From Hyphomicrobiales bacterium (GTDB taxonomy: Bacteria; Pseudomonadota; Alphaproteobacteria; Rhizobiales; Rhizobiaceae): a stretch of 64,000 bases of DNA. The notes beneath the pieces were generated by a model. It had not been told where the DNA came from. It did not search any database and saw nothing but the letters and a program-made list of their open reading frames with translations. The position numbers and the translations under genes are program-made. Of the stretch, positions 35,482 through 46,485 are shown one piece after another. The stretch is from assembly GCA_900472625.1 (NCBI GenBank), contig UCIT01000060.1, positions 1-64,000 on the forward strand, given 5' to 3'. How positions within the stretch are numbered: the first letter of the stretch is position 1; the number at the start of each line of letters is the position of its first letter.

Positions 35482-36990
35482 TTAGCTCCGTGGCATCCAC
35501 CAGCTGGTGCGGGCGCCGATATGCATGTTGAGCGTCTTCGTCTCGGTGTAGTCCTCGACCGCATGGCGGCCAAGTTCGCGCCCGAGGCCGGACTGCTTGT
35601 AGCCGCCGAACGGCAATTCCGATGCACCGTCCATGAAGGTGTTCATCCACACGGTGCCGGCCCGCACACGCCGACCGACCGTCAGGCAGGTGTCGAAATC
35701 CTTGCTCCAGACACCGGCCGACAAGCCGTAGTCGATAGAATTGGCGATCTCGATCGCTTCCTCGGTGGTCTCGAATGTCAGCACCGAAAGAACAGGGCCG
35801 AACACTTCCTCGCGTGCGACCGTCATGCCTGGCGTAACCTCAGAAAGAATGGTCGGCGCCATGAACTGGCCCATGCCAAGATCGAGCGCCTCGCCGCCAT
35901 GGGCGATTTCGGCGCCGGCGCTCTTGGCCGCCGCGACGTAGCCGGCGATCTTGTCGAAATGCTGCGGCGTAATGATCGCACCCACCTGCGTCGTCGGATC
36001 CAGGGGATCGCCGACCTTGACGTTCTTGGCGAGCGCCGCCACGCGTGCAACGATATCCTTTGCGATGCTCTTGTGCAGGATCAATCGTGACCCGGCATTG
36101 CAGCATTCCCCGGCATTGAAGTAAGCGCCGAATACGGCGGCATCGATGAAGCCTTCAAGATCGGCATCCGGGAAGACGATCTGCGGGTTCTTGCCGCCGA
36201 GTTCCAGCGATACCTTCTTCAGCGTCTGCGCGGCATTGGTCATCGTTAGCTTACCAACACCGGTCGAGCCGGTGAAGGAGACCATGTCGACGTCGGGATG
36301 GGACGTCATGATCGCGCCGACCTCGGCGCCGGTACCGGTAACGATATTGACCACGCCATCCGGCACGCCGGCCTCCTGCAGGATTTCGCCGAGCAGAATG
36401 GTCGAGCCCGATGTAAGTTCCGACGGCTTAACCACGCAGGTGCAGCCTGCCGCCAGCGCGAAGGGAAGTTTCTGGCCGACGATCAGGAACGGAAAATTCC
36501 AGGGTGTGATGATCGAGACGACACCTATCGCTTCGCGCAGCACGACGCCCAAGGTGCCGTCGCCGAGCGTGTTGTAGCTCTCGCCATGCAGATCACGCGC
36601 AAGGGCTGCAGCGTACCGCCAGATATCGACCGAACCACCTATCTCGCCCTTGACCTGGCTGATCGGCTTGCCGGCTTCGATCGCATCGAGATAGGCAAGT
36701 TCGTCGGCGCGCGCGGCGATCAGATCGGCGGCCTTGAGCAGGATCGCGGAGCGCTCCGATGCTGTCATCCTAGGCCAAGGACCGGTGTCGAAAGCCTTGC
36801 GGGCGGCGGCGATGGCGCGTTCGGCGTCGGCTTTCGAGCCGGCCTGGAAGCGGCTGACAACGACGCCGTGGCTTGGCGCGACGCGCTCGATCGGCGCGCC
36901 GTTGCCGGACAGCCATTTGCCATCGATCAGCATCTTGAAGTCGCGCACCTTGAGGTCGCTCAGCGCCTTCGGGTTCACCAGAACTGTCAT
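35482..36990 (-). CDS. NAD(P)-dependent aldehyde dehydrogenase
   Basis: A 502-residue ALDH superfamily enzyme. TPWNFPFLIVGQKLPFALAAG opens the NAD domain, FTGSTGVGK is the cofactor loop, LELGGKNP carries the general-base Glu, and GECCNAGSRL carries the catalytic Cys. EEVFGPVLSV and the C-terminal GGYKQSGLGRELG are standard. The start overlaps the enoyl-CoA hydratase stop as TGATG; an ATG 6 nt upstream is also possible. Probable role: oxidises the aldehyde formed in this pathway to an acid for the CoA transferase. Confidence 0.93.
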   Translation of the reverse strand: MTVLVNPKALSDLKVRDFKMLIDGKWLSGNGAPIERVAPSHGVVVSRFQAGSKADAERAIAAARKAFDTGPWPRMTASERSAILLKAADLIAARADELAYLDAIEAGKPISQVKGEIGGSVDIWRYAAALARDLHGESYNTLGDGTLGVVLREAIGVVSIITPWNFPFLIVGQKLPFALAAGCTCVVKPSELTSGSTILLGEILQEAGVPDGVVNIVTGTGAEVGAIMTSHPDVDMVSFTGSTGVGKLTMTNAAQTLKKVSLELGGKNPQIVFPDADLEGFIDAAVFGAYFNAGECCNAGSRLILHKSIAKDIVARVAALAKNVKVGDPLDPTTQVGAIITPQHFDKIAGYVAAAKSAGAEIAHGGEALDLGMGQFMAPTILSEVTPGMTVAREEVFGPVLSVLTFETTEEAIEIANSIDYGLSAGVWSKDFDTCLTVGRRVRAGTVWMNTFMDGASELPFGGYKQSGLGRELGRHAVEDYTETKTLNMHIGARTSWWMPRS

Positions 36991-37769
36991 CACCATTCTC
37001 CCTTGAATTCTGCCGGGCGCTTCTCGCTGAACGCGGCAACGCCTTCCCGAAGGTCACCGGTCTTGGCAACGAGGATCGACCCAAGTGCCTCGACCGCCGT
37101 CCCGTTATCCTCGCCATTCGCCGAGGCGATCATCAGCTTCGCGACCTCAAGCGCAGCCGGGCCACGTGCTGCGATGCGCTTCGCATAATCTCTGGCCGCA
37201 TCAACCGCTGCACCCGTAGCGACCACCTTGTCCACCACGCCGAACTGGCGCGCTTCTTCGGCGGTGAATATCTCGCCACCCAGCGCCATCCGACGAATGA
37301 CCTGCGCGCCGAACCGCTTGACCAGGCGCTGGGTCCCCGACCAGCCCGGGACCATTCCGAGCCCTGTCTCGGGCAGGCCGATCTTGATCTGTTCCTCGGC
37401 GATACGGATATCGGCGGCTCCGGCAAGCTCCAGGCCACCGCCAAGCGCATGACCGTTCAACGCCGCGATCAGTGGCGCGCGAAGCGTCGCCAGCCGCTCG
37501 AACACGCGGTGGCCATAGCGCACCCAGGCGTGTCCGAATTGCTGCGCATCCATATGTCCCCATGCCTTGATGTCGCCGCCCGCGGAGAAAGCCTTGCCGT
37601 CTCCTGTCAGGATCGCGACGCGAACAGCGGCGTTGGCCTCGACCTCGTCGGTCGCAACCGCAAGAGCCTTGAGCATATCGAGATCGAGCGCATTCAGCTT
37701 CTCCGGCCGCGAAACGGTCATGACCGCGATATGGCCTTCGATATCGACCCGTACCGTTCCGCTAGTCAT
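36990..37769 (-). CDS. Enoyl-CoA hydratase/isomerase family protein
   Basis: A 259-residue crotonase-fold protein. AFSAGGDIKAWG and GHALGGGLELAGAADIRIA form the oxyanion hole; the Glu in LPETGLGMVPGWSGTQRL fits the catalytic-acid position. It overlaps the CoA-transferase gene by 8 bp and the ALDH gene by 1 bp, so the three enzymes are translated together. It would hydrate or isomerise the CoA ester made by the transferase. Confidence 0.9.
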   Translation of the reverse strand: MTSGTVRVDIEGHIAVMTVSRPEKLNALDLDMLKALAVATDEVEANAAVRVAILTGDGKAFSAGGDIKAWGHMDAQQFGHAWVRYGHRVFERLATLRAPLIAALNGHALGGGLELAGAADIRIAEEQIKIGLPETGLGMVPGWSGTQRLVKRFGAQVIRRMALGGEIFTAEEARQFGVVDKVVATGAAVDAARDYAKRIAARGPAALEVAKLMIASANGEDNGTAVEALGSILVAKTGDLREGVAAFSEKRPAEFKGEW

Positions 37770-39375
37770 GGAACGTGCCCTCCAGAACGCGGGCGCCTTT
37801 GACCGGCAGCGACAGGCCGATCAGGTCTTCCGAGAACAGTCTGGTATCCATCACCTTGAGATCATCGGCCACTATCAACGGGAATTCGGACTGGTCGAGA
37901 ATGTGCGTCTGGACGTCGATCCCCGGCGCGACTTCGGCGAGGACGATGCCATCCGGCGTCAGCTTCATCACGCAACGCTCGGTGACATAGGTGATGTCCT
38001 GCCCTTGCTCGATGGCCCGACGGCCTGAGAAGGTGACGTGTTCAACCTCGTTGACAAGCTTCTTGAGCTTGCCTTCCTTCTCGATCACCAGTTTGCCCTC
38101 GGAAATGGCGAGCTTGGCGCCCGCATTGAACATGCCCGAGAAAACGATCTTCTTCGCACGCGCAGTGATATCGACGAAGCCACCGGCACCGGCCGTCACA
38201 TGCGGCCGAAAGGAGAGTTTGGAGACGTTGACGGATCCGTCCTTGCCGATCTCGAGGAAAGACAGCAGCGATGCGTCAAAGCCCCCGCCCTGAAAGTAGG
38301 TGAACTGATAGGGCGACGGCATGTAGGCGTCCGCGTTGGAGGCGCAGCCGAAGGCGAAGTCGAGCAGCGGCACGCCGCCGACAGCACCCTGTTCGATCAC
38401 CCAGGTGACGGCGCCGTGCTGACCCTCTTCCATCAGGATGCGCGGGACATTGGCCGAGATGCCGAAGCCGAGGTTGACGCAGCTATTGGCTTGCAGTTCC
38501 TGCGCGACACGACGAGCGATGACCTTCTGGATGTTGAACTCGGGAACGCGGAATGTGTCGAGTGGCCGGAAAATCTCGCCCGATATGGCTGGGTCATAAA
38601 CCGTCTGCGTGGTCTGTTTCTGCTCCGGATCGACGATGATGTAGTCCACCAGGATGCCCGGCACGCGGACGTCGTGTGGCTTCAGCGAGCCCTGCTTGGT
38701 GATGCGCTTGACCTGCGCGATGACAATGCCGCCATTGTTGCGGGCCGCCAGCGCCTGATCGAGGCCACCGAGATAGGCGCCCTCGTGCTCGTAGGTCAGG
38801 TTGCCATGCTCGTCAGCCGTCGTCGCCCTGATGATGGTGACATCAGGCTTGATCGCGGGGAAATACAGCCAGTCTTCTCCCTCGAACGACACGCGCTTGA
38901 CCACCGGCGCCTCGCCGGCAACAGCGTTCATCGCGCAACCCTGGCGCTTCGGATCGACAAAGGTATCGAGGCCGATCTTCGTCAGCACGCCCGGGCGCTT
39001 GGCTGCAGCCTCGCGGTGCATGTCGAACATGATGCCGGACGGAATGTTGTAGGCGGGAATCTCGTTGCCGGTGATCATCTGCCAGATCAGAGGCGGCTCT
39101 GCCGTCGACGGACCTGACGGATAGGAACCCCCGATGATGCGCTTGAGCAACCCCTTCTTGGCAATGTGATCGACGCCCTTGATGCCGCTCATGTCGCCAG
39201 CGGCGATCGGGTGCAGCGTGGTGATGCCGCGCGGATGTGCGGTCGCATCGAAGCGTTCGCCAATTGCCTTCAGCATCAGATCCGGGCAGCCGAGACCGCT
39301 CGATGAGGAAACCGAAACGATGGCACCGTCCGGGATCAGGGCTGCGGCTTCCGCTGGGGTGATATGCTTGTTCAT
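37762..39375 (-). CDS. Acyl-CoA:acetate/3-ketoacid CoA-transferase (family I, fused subunits)
   Basis: A 537-residue fused alpha-beta CoA transferase of the propionate/YdiF type. The N-terminal half carries GSYPSGPSTAEPPLIW; the C-terminal half has VNLGFGISANVPRIL and VIEQGAVGGVP, where Glu328 is the expected catalytic nucleophile that forms a thioester with CoA. ATG 39375 lies 5 bp after the upstream stop. Role: activates a carboxylic acid using acetyl-CoA or similar, feeding the hydratase. Confidence 0.92.
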   Translation of the reverse strand: MNKHITPAEAAALIPDGAIVSVSSSSGLGCPDLMLKAIGERFDATAHPRGITTLHPIAAGDMSGIKGVDHIAKKGLLKRIIGGSYPSGPSTAEPPLIWQMITGNEIPAYNIPSGIMFDMHREAAAKRPGVLTKIGLDTFVDPKRQGCAMNAVAGEAPVVKRVSFEGEDWLYFPAIKPDVTIIRATTADEHGNLTYEHEGAYLGGLDQALAARNNGGIVIAQVKRITKQGSLKPHDVRVPGILVDYIIVDPEQKQTTQTVYDPAISGEIFRPLDTFRVPEFNIQKVIARRVAQELQANSCVNLGFGISANVPRILMEEGQHGAVTWVIEQGAVGGVPLLDFAFGCASNADAYMPSPYQFTYFQGGGFDASLLSFLEIGKDGSVNVSKLSFRPHVTAGAGGFVDITARAKKIVFSGMFNAGAKLAISEGKLVIEKEGKLKKLVNEVEHVTFSGRRAIEQGQDITYVTERCVMKLTPDGIVLAEVAPGIDVQTHILDQSEFPLIVADDLKVMDTRLFSEDLIGLSLPVKGARVLEGTFHD

Positions 39376-39380
39376 CTCTC

Positions 39381-41428
<2,048 letters not shown>

Positions 41429-41469
41429 GACAATCCTCCATTGGCCTCCCGCCAACAAGGATCGTTAAT

Positions 41470-41487
41470 AATTGGAACGTTCCAATT
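41470..41487. promoter_or_regulatory. LacI-type operator O1
   Basis: Perfect 18-bp palindrome AATTGGAACGTTCCAATT with the central CG typical of LacI/GalR sites, 42 bp upstream of the lacI start and downstream of the likely promoter. Confidence 0.8.
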
Positions 41488-41540
41488 CTGTCAAGTGCCT
41501 TTTCCAGAAAAGATGTGGGCGACGTTGGGCCAACAAACGT

Positions 41541-41570
41541 AGTATTTTTCATCTCATTGATATTTAACAA
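41541..41570 (-). promoter_or_regulatory. Possible promoter of the lacI-led operon
   Basis: TTGTTA (41570-41565 on the minus strand), 18 bp, then AATACT. This would start transcription near 41534 and place O1 at about +50, where a bound repressor blocks elongation or joins a loop with O2. AT-rich surroundings offer other choices. Confidence 0.35.
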
Positions 41571-41671
41571 TTTGTTTGTTTCCACTAACCTTTATATGGT
41601 GGGATTTTCCATCATATGGCTTATCACCTAGGGGAAGATGGCCGCCTTACCTAAATTCTAATTTGGATCGG

Positions 41672-41687
41672 TCCAAACAACTCGATA
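41672..41687. promoter_or_regulatory. LacI-type operator O2
   Basis: TTTGGATCGGTCCAAA: arms TTTGGA and TCCAAA around TCGG. It fits the same pattern as O1 (TTGGAnCGnTCCAA). Centre-to-centre distance to O1 is 201 bp, close to 19 helical turns. Confidence 0.65.
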
Positions 41688-41804
41688 TGGACTCAGTGCT
41701 ATCGGTGTAAGCCTCGTTACCGTCACTCAACCTGCTGTGGACCGGAGATGGCTGCCGGCGGCGCGGAAAACGAAATGGATGCCTGTTATCGCCCGGCTGG
41801 TCAG

Positions 41805-42953
41805 CTAGCGCGCCATCGTACCCAGCAAGGCTCCAATAGGCTCGAAGTCGCGCAGATTTGCCGCATCGGTCTTCCTCAAAATGGTTCGGATCTGGGTTCG
41901 AACCGTATCGAGCGACACCTCTCGATCGCGGGCGACGGTCTCGGCCGTCTGCCCGCCGAGAAGTGCTGCGGCGACAGCGCCTTCGGCAGCGCTGAGGCCG
42001 AACAGGTCGCTGAAGAGAGACGGTGGCGCCGCGCGCGCTTGCGACAATTCGTTGATAAGGATCAGGACCGGCGCGCCGCCAGCCCCAAAGGCCTCATTGC
42101 ACGGCAACTGTTGCGGAAACGGCGAGATGAAAATGGCGAACTGGCCAATGCGATCGTTGTCCAGCGCATCGAACTCGAGGCGTATCGCGCCCCCGCTTTC
42201 GCCGTGTGCAGCGTTACGAACGATCGACCGCAAGCGCTCGCCTTCGCTGCTGTTGTTGACGAGCAACCGTGTTGCGCCGCTGCTCAAAAGCAAGGCCAGA
42301 GAAATCGGCAAGCCGCGACGCGAAAGGCATCGCGAAGCCGATGTATTGGCGAACAACACATTGCACTCCGCGTCCACGACGATGGCACTGCCAGCCAATG
42401 CCTCCAACGCCGTATAGCCAATGCGCGCATCAAACTCTGAGCGGTGCAACCTTTCGCGCAACTGCAGTCCGCGCTTGAAATGCGGCAGCAAAAGGGAAAG
42501 CGTCCTGCGCTCCTTCGTCCCAAAAGGCTTATGTTCCCGAAAGAAGCCGATCGTCGTCTGATCGCGATCACCCACAGCCCCAAGCAACATGTATTCCTGG
42601 CCATTTGGCTTGGCGAAGTCCTGATAAAATTCGGAACGGTGATACACGTCACCATCTAAGAGGTCATCGATCACAAAAACGGCAGAACGCCCATCCGGCC
42701 GGGGACTGATGGCGGCAAGAGCTGCCCGGATTGGGTCAAGCTTGAGATAGTGATTGGTGTACCGGTCTTCGCCTGGCTTTGACAATTGAAAGACATTGGC
42801 TGACCGACCATCGACACCATGGACGCGCAGGGTTCCATCATCCGCCCCCAGGCAAGAAAACAGTGCCTTGCCGACAGACAGCCAATCACCGTCGTTCGCA
42901 GCGGCCTCATAGAAATCACCGATGATCGAACCGAGTTCCACAAGTACCGCCAA
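41805..42953 (-). CDS. LuxR-type helix-turn-helix regulator
   Basis: A 382-residue protein with a C-terminal LuxR-type HTH (FGLSAAEGAVAAALLGGQTAETVARDREVSLDTVRTQIRTIL split over residues about 315-360). The long N-terminal part has a PAS-like segment (ALEAL-AGSAIVVDAECNVLFAN around 185-210). There is no acyl-homoserine-lactone domain pattern, so it is not a clear quorum sensor. The first start in frame is TTG 42953; GTG 42941 is possible; neither has a good ribosome site. Target genes unknown; it lies between the lacI-led operon and the aldo/keto reductase gene. Confidence 0.75.
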   Translation of the reverse strand: MAVLVELGSIIGDFYEAAANDGDWLSVGKALFSCLGADDGTLRVHGVDGRSANVFQLSKPGEDRYTNHYLKLDPIRAALAAISPRPDGRSAVFVIDDLLDGDVYHRSEFYQDFAKPNGQEYMLLGAVGDRDQTTIGFFREHKPFGTKERRTLSLLLPHFKRGLQLRERLHRSEFDARIGYTALEALAGSAIVVDAECNVLFANTSASRCLSRRGLPISLALLLSSGATRLLVNNSSEGERLRSIVRNAAHGESGGAIRLEFDALDNDRIGQFAIFISPFPQQLPCNEAFGAGGAPVLILINELSQARAAPPSLFSDLFGLSAAEGAVAAALLGGQTAETVARDREVSLDTVRTQIRTILRKTDAANLRDFEPIGALLGTMAR

Positions 42954-43200
42954 AATAACGACAACAACTTACGATGCTCAATGTTAGCAACTTAAGATAA
43001 ATATGCCAATGTTGTATTGCGTTTCTTGAATGTACTTTTGGCTGGGCTGAACAAGCGGTTATTTTCCGCGTCGGAATCGCATCTGCCGCGCGCACGCTCG
43101 GCCGCGTTGCAATGCGACGCTGGGAGTTTACCGAACGGCAGAACGGTCGGTGTGCGTCAGCGAACCCGAAGGCTTGCCGACGCAGATTGCCAGTGCGCGA

Positions 43201-44223
43201 TCAGCGCGCATTGGCCATACCACCATGAAGATCATTCGGCAGCGGCGCCTGCGGATTGACCAGTTCCGCGGCGCGAAGTTCCTGCCAGAAATCGGCCGGC
43301 ACGACTTCCGTCAGCGCGGCACTGTCTTCGGCGATGCGTGACGGTTGGCTCGCGCCAGGAATAACGGCCGCGACCGCCGGATTAGCTAGCGAAAACTGCA
43401 GTCCTGCCGCTTTCATGCTGACCCCGTGGCGATCGGCGATGGCCTTGATTCGAGCAATTTTCGCTTTCATTTCGCGCGTCACCGGCGCGTATTCGAAATT
43501 CGGCCCGCCGACAAGCGCGCCGGAACTGTAGGGACCGCCAACAATGACACCGAGACCGCGTTCAGCCACAATCGGCATCACACGCTGCAGCGCCTTGTCA
43601 TGATCAAGCAACGTATAACGGCCGGCGAGCAGAAAAGCGTCGGGCTTCGGTTCACCCAGCTCCAATACAAGCTCGATCGGCTCGACACGGTTGACGCCGA
43701 GCCCCCAGGCCTTGACCACCCCTTCGTCTCGCAGCCGGTCGAGCGCCCGGAAAGCGCCTTTGCGGGCTTCCTCAAACTTCTCCAGCCAGATGTCACCCCA
43801 GAAATCCTGGGCCAGATCATGCACGAAGGCAATCTCGATATGGTCGGTCTTCAGACGCTTCAGGCTATCCTCGATCGAGCGCAATGTCGCGTCGTGTGAG
43901 TAGTCGTTGATAACCTTGTTCGCTCGCCCATGCCTAAAAACTTCACCTCTTTCGCTGACGTCATCCAGTTCATCGAGGATGACGCGGCCGACCTTGGTCG
44001 AGATCACATACTCGTCGCGCGGCCGACCGGCCAGCGCTTCACCCATGCGGATTTCTGCAAGGCCTGCGCCGTAGAAGGGAGCGTTGTCGTAATAGCGGAT
44101 ACCGTCGTCCCACGCGGCTTTCACCGTGGCGAGAGCTTCTTCCTCGGGAATGTCTCGGAACATGTTGCCAAGCGGAGCGGCGCCGAAACCGAGCTTGCTT
44201 GAGAGAATGTCTTTAAGTGCCAT
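43201..44223 (-). CDS. Aldo/keto reductase
   Basis: A 340-residue (beta/alpha)8 NADPH-dependent oxidoreductase. The catalytic tetrad is visible: Asp and Tyr in YYDNAPFYGAG, Lys in ISTKVGR and His in AFVHDLAQD. The subtype (LGFGAAPLGNMFRDIPEEEA) resembles fucose/galactose dehydrogenase-like and pyridoxal 4-dehydrogenase-like members. AAGGA lies 6 nt ahead of ATG 44223. Likely acts on sugars or small aldehydes; no operon partner is in immediate contact. Confidence 0.9.
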   Translation of the reverse strand: MALKDILSSKLGFGAAPLGNMFRDIPEEEALATVKAAWDDGIRYYDNAPFYGAGLAEIRMGEALAGRPRDEYVISTKVGRVILDELDDVSERGEVFRHGRANKVINDYSHDATLRSIEDSLKRLKTDHIEIAFVHDLAQDFWGDIWLEKFEEARKGAFRALDRLRDEGVVKAWGLGVNRVEPIELVLELGEPKPDAFLLAGRYTLLDHDKALQRVMPIVAERGLGVIVGGPYSSGALVGGPNFEYAPVTREMKAKIARIKAIADRHGVSMKAAGLQFSLANPAVAAVIPGASQPSRIAEDSAALTEVVPADFWQELRAAELVNPQAPLPNDLHGGMANAR

Positions 44224-44559
44224 TGGAATGTCCTTCATATTTTAAAAGGGTCTCACCCAAAGGGCGCGGGATTAAACAGTGACGCATTTCACCCGAAAAT
44301 TCGTCGCGCTAGCGGACACACTGCTGAAATGGGGCAGCTTTTGATACAATGCAAATCCAATCTCGCGATTAGCGACCATGCGTCACGGCAGGCATATAGA
44401 TCGTTACGCGGTCGCTTCGACATTCGTTCGAGCATTTAGGACTTGGATCTCCTGCTCCGCTGCAGGCCAGCTTCTGGCAAATCACACTCAAGGCGGCAGT
44501 GGCCAAGAGGGACATCGACAGCCTTTAGGAAAACCGTCATAGCACCCGCAAAACGGGAC
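44224..44559. other. Spacer without a recognisable gene
   Basis: About 335 bp between the aldo/keto reductase start and the isochorismatase terminator. It must contain the reductase promoter. I found no confident promoter, repeat or small gene. Confidence 0.4.
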
Positions 44560-44587
44560 CGCTCCGGGGGCTAACCCCACCGGAGCG
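44549..44587 (-). terminator. Terminator of the isochorismatase-like gene
   Basis: CGCTCCGG and CCGGAGCG arms (44560-44587), with an inner GGGG/CCCC stem continuing the hairpin, 15 nt after the stop. TTTT follows at 44549-44552 on the minus strand. Confidence 0.65.
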
Positions 44588-44602
44588 ATCCTTGTTGTCG
44601 AA

Positions 44603-45292
44603 TTACTTTGCCGGGTTCGGGCCGATGCGCTTTCCATGGGTGACACGTTCGGCAGCCTTGTGAACCATGGTATAGGCATAATCGATGCCCATGCCATAGG
44701 CACCGGAATGCTCCTTCACCAGCGTGGTCACGGCATTGTAGGTTTCCCTGTGCGCCCAATCACGCTGCCACTCGAGCAGAACCTGCTGCCAAGTCACGGG
44801 GATGACGCCTGCCTGAACCATCCGGTCCATAGCATATTTGTGGGCGTCGGACGATGTGCCGCCAGAGGCATCCGCCACCATGTAGATCTCGTAGTCGGGA
44901 ACGTCGCGCAAGGCCGAGAGCGAGAATGTCGTATTGCACACCTCCGTCCAGAGGCCGGAGACCACTATCTTCTTGCGACCATTGACGGCATTCTTTGCCA
45001 GCGCATCGCGGACGTTCTGGTCGTCCCAAGAATTCATCGAGGTGCGCTCCAAAATGTCGTTGTCGGGCAGCACGGCGAGCAATTCCGGGAACGTGTTGCC
45101 GGAGAAGGATTCCGTCTCGACCGTCGTTATCGTCGTCGGGATGTTGAAGATCCTGCCAGCCTTGGCGAGGCCGACCACGTTGTTCTTCAGCACCTGGCGA
45201 TCGATCGACTGGACGCCGAATGCCATCTGCGGCTGCTGGTCGATGAAGATGAGCTGGCTGTTGGCGGGGGTCAGGACGTCGAGCTTGGACAT
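44603..45292 (-). CDS. Isochorismatase-like hydrolase (YcaC-related)
   Basis: A 229-residue cysteine hydrolase of the isochorismatase superfamily. Asp18 (LIFIDQQPQMAFGV) and Cys119 (SGLWTEVCNTT) fit the catalytic Asp and Cys; the Lys of the classical triad seems replaced, with Arg83 nearest in position (alignment needed). The C-terminal extension with HRETYNAVTTLVKEHSGAYG is seen in YcaC-like proteins of unknown substrate. A terminator follows the stop. Confidence 0.85.
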   Translation of the reverse strand: MSKLDVLTPANSQLIFIDQQPQMAFGVQSIDRQVLKNNVVGLAKAGRIFNIPTTITTVETESFSGNTFPELLAVLPDNDILERTSMNSWDDQNVRDALAKNAVNGRKKIVVSGLWTEVCNTTFSLSALRDVPDYEIYMVADASGGTSSDAHKYAMDRMVQAGVIPVTWQQVLLEWQRDWAHRETYNAVTTLVKEHSGAYGMGIDYAYTMVHKAAERVTHGKRIGPNPAK

Positions 45293-45357
45293 TTGGATTC
45301 TCCGTTTTGATGGGTCGCCGCGTTGCGGCTATTGGGATTTGGGACGCGTTCGGCGGT

Positions 45358-45380
45358 CGGCTGCCTGCTTCAGGCAGCCG
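45358..45380 (-). terminator. Hairpin downstream of the dioxygenase gene
   Basis: CGGCTGCCTG and CAGGCAGCCG (10 bp) with a 3-nt loop, about 55 nt after the stop of the dioxygenase gene. No T-run on the minus strand; possible terminator or 3' end stabiliser. Confidence 0.5.
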
Positions 45381-45434
45381 GGTCGATAGGCAGCTTTGTG
45401 TTTCGGTTGGATCGTAAGGTTCTAAATACCGGCT

Positions 45435-46367
45435 TCAGGCGGCAAGAGGCTCGAGGTTCGCCTCGATTTGATCGCGGAACTCTTCGTAGCGGCTTGGCAG
45501 CTTCAGCGCTTGGCCGAGATGCGCGGTATCCTCGTCCCTGTCGAAGCCGGGTTCGTTGGTGGCGATTTCGAACAGGATGCCGCCAGGTGTGCGAAAATAG
45601 ATGGCCCAGAAGTAATCGCGGTCGATCACCGGCGTCACCTGGTATCCCGTATCCATCAGCGCCTTGCGGACCTCAAGCTGCTTTTCGCGGTTTTCGACCG
45701 CAAAGGCGATGTGATGGACCGAACCGGCGCCTTGGCGAGCAAACGGTACTTTCGGAAGCGCCGCCAGATCGATCGTGTCTGCGCCATTGCCGCCGGGGAT
45801 GATGAACCGGGTAACGTCGCCTTCGACATCCGCACGCTCATAGCCCATGAAGTGAAGCAGTTCTTCCGTGGCCGCCGTCTCGTGCAGATTGAAGCGAGCA
45901 CCGGAAAAGCCGCGGATAGCAACGTCGTCTCCTACACCCTGACCGGTCCAGCCGGCGCGGTTATCGTCAGCGGTCTCGATCAATGCAAAGCCGTCACCGT
46001 CGGGGCCGAGGAAGCGCAGGCGGTTGGCGCCGAACACGGTGTCTGTCTCAACGCCGGCGACTGCCTGGGCAAGGAAGCGATCCTTCCAGAAGGAAAGCGT
46101 ACCCTTGGGGATCGCGAATTGTGTTTCACCGACCTCACCAACGCCGGAGCGGCTGGTCATCATGTTGGGGAACGGGAAGTAGGTCATGACGGTGCCCGGT
46201 GTGCCGGCTTCATCACCGTAGTAGAGATGGTAGACACTCGGATCGTCGAAGTTCACGGTCTTTTTCACCCGACGCAGACCGAGCGTGTCGGTGAAGAACC
46301 GGTTGTTCTCTCGCGCATCCGACGCCATGGATGTGATGTGATGCAGTCCCTTGATGTCTCTGATCAT
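45435..46367 (-). CDS. VOC-family ring-cleaving dioxygenase (MhqO/LinE-like)
   Basis: A 310-residue protein with two vicinal-oxygen-chelate modules. Metal ligands are visible as His in GLHHITSM (N-terminal module), His in VHHIAFAVE and Glu in ILFEIATNEPGFD (C-terminal module). The family includes MhqO/MhqA, which open hydroquinone rings and protect against quinones. Start ATG 46367 gives the standard N-terminus. Divergent LysR gene 118 bp away is the likely activator; quinone or phenolic signal is an inference from the family. Confidence 0.88.
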   Translation of the reverse strand: MIRDIKGLHHITSMASDARENNRFFTDTLGLRRVKKTVNFDDPSVYHLYYGDEAGTPGTVMTYFPFPNMMTSRSGVGEVGETQFAIPKGTLSFWKDRFLAQAVAGVETDTVFGANRLRFLGPDGDGFALIETADDNRAGWTGQGVGDDVAIRGFSGARFNLHETAATEELLHFMGYERADVEGDVTRFIIPGGNGADTIDLAALPKVPFARQGAGSVHHIAFAVENREKQLEVRKALMDTGYQVTPVIDRDYFWAIYFRTPGGILFEIATNEPGFDRDEDTAHLGQALKLPSRYEEFRDQIEANLEPLAA

Positions 46368-46401
46368 TGCCGTGGCCTTCCGTAGCTGTTGTTCGTCTCT
46401 G

Positions 46402-46466
46402 TTGACAGAAGGTTTAGTCCAGTTGATTAAAGCGCGGAATTGCAATATTAATTGAGAGTGAATTGC
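46402..46466. promoter_or_regulatory. Divergent dioxygenase/lysR control region
   Basis: On the plus strand TTGACA (46402-46407), 17 bp, GATTAA could drive the lysR gene. Direct repeats GAATTGC at 46437-46443 and 46460-46466 lie 23 bp apart, about two helical turns, near an AT-rich LysR-type binding area. Confidence 0.4.
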
Positions 46467-46485
46467 TTTTTTTGAAATAATTGAG

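Larger units (their letters stand above)
41429..41804. other. Regulatory spacer between lacI and the luxR-type gene
   Basis: A 376-bp AT-rich region without a gene. It holds operators O1 and O2 and the promoter of the lacI-led operon. An imperfect repeat, TATGGTGG and CCATCATA around 41595-41617, was also seen but has no assigned role. Confidence 0.6.

Noticed and set aside
41595-41617. Imperfect repeat TATGGTGG/CCATCATA near the lacI promoter
   Set aside because: One mismatch and no similarity to O1/O2; could be chance in AT-rich DNA.
41805-42953. LuxR-type protein as a quorum-sensing receptor
   Set aside because: The N-terminal domain lacks the autoinducer-binding pattern and no luxI-like gene is in the window.
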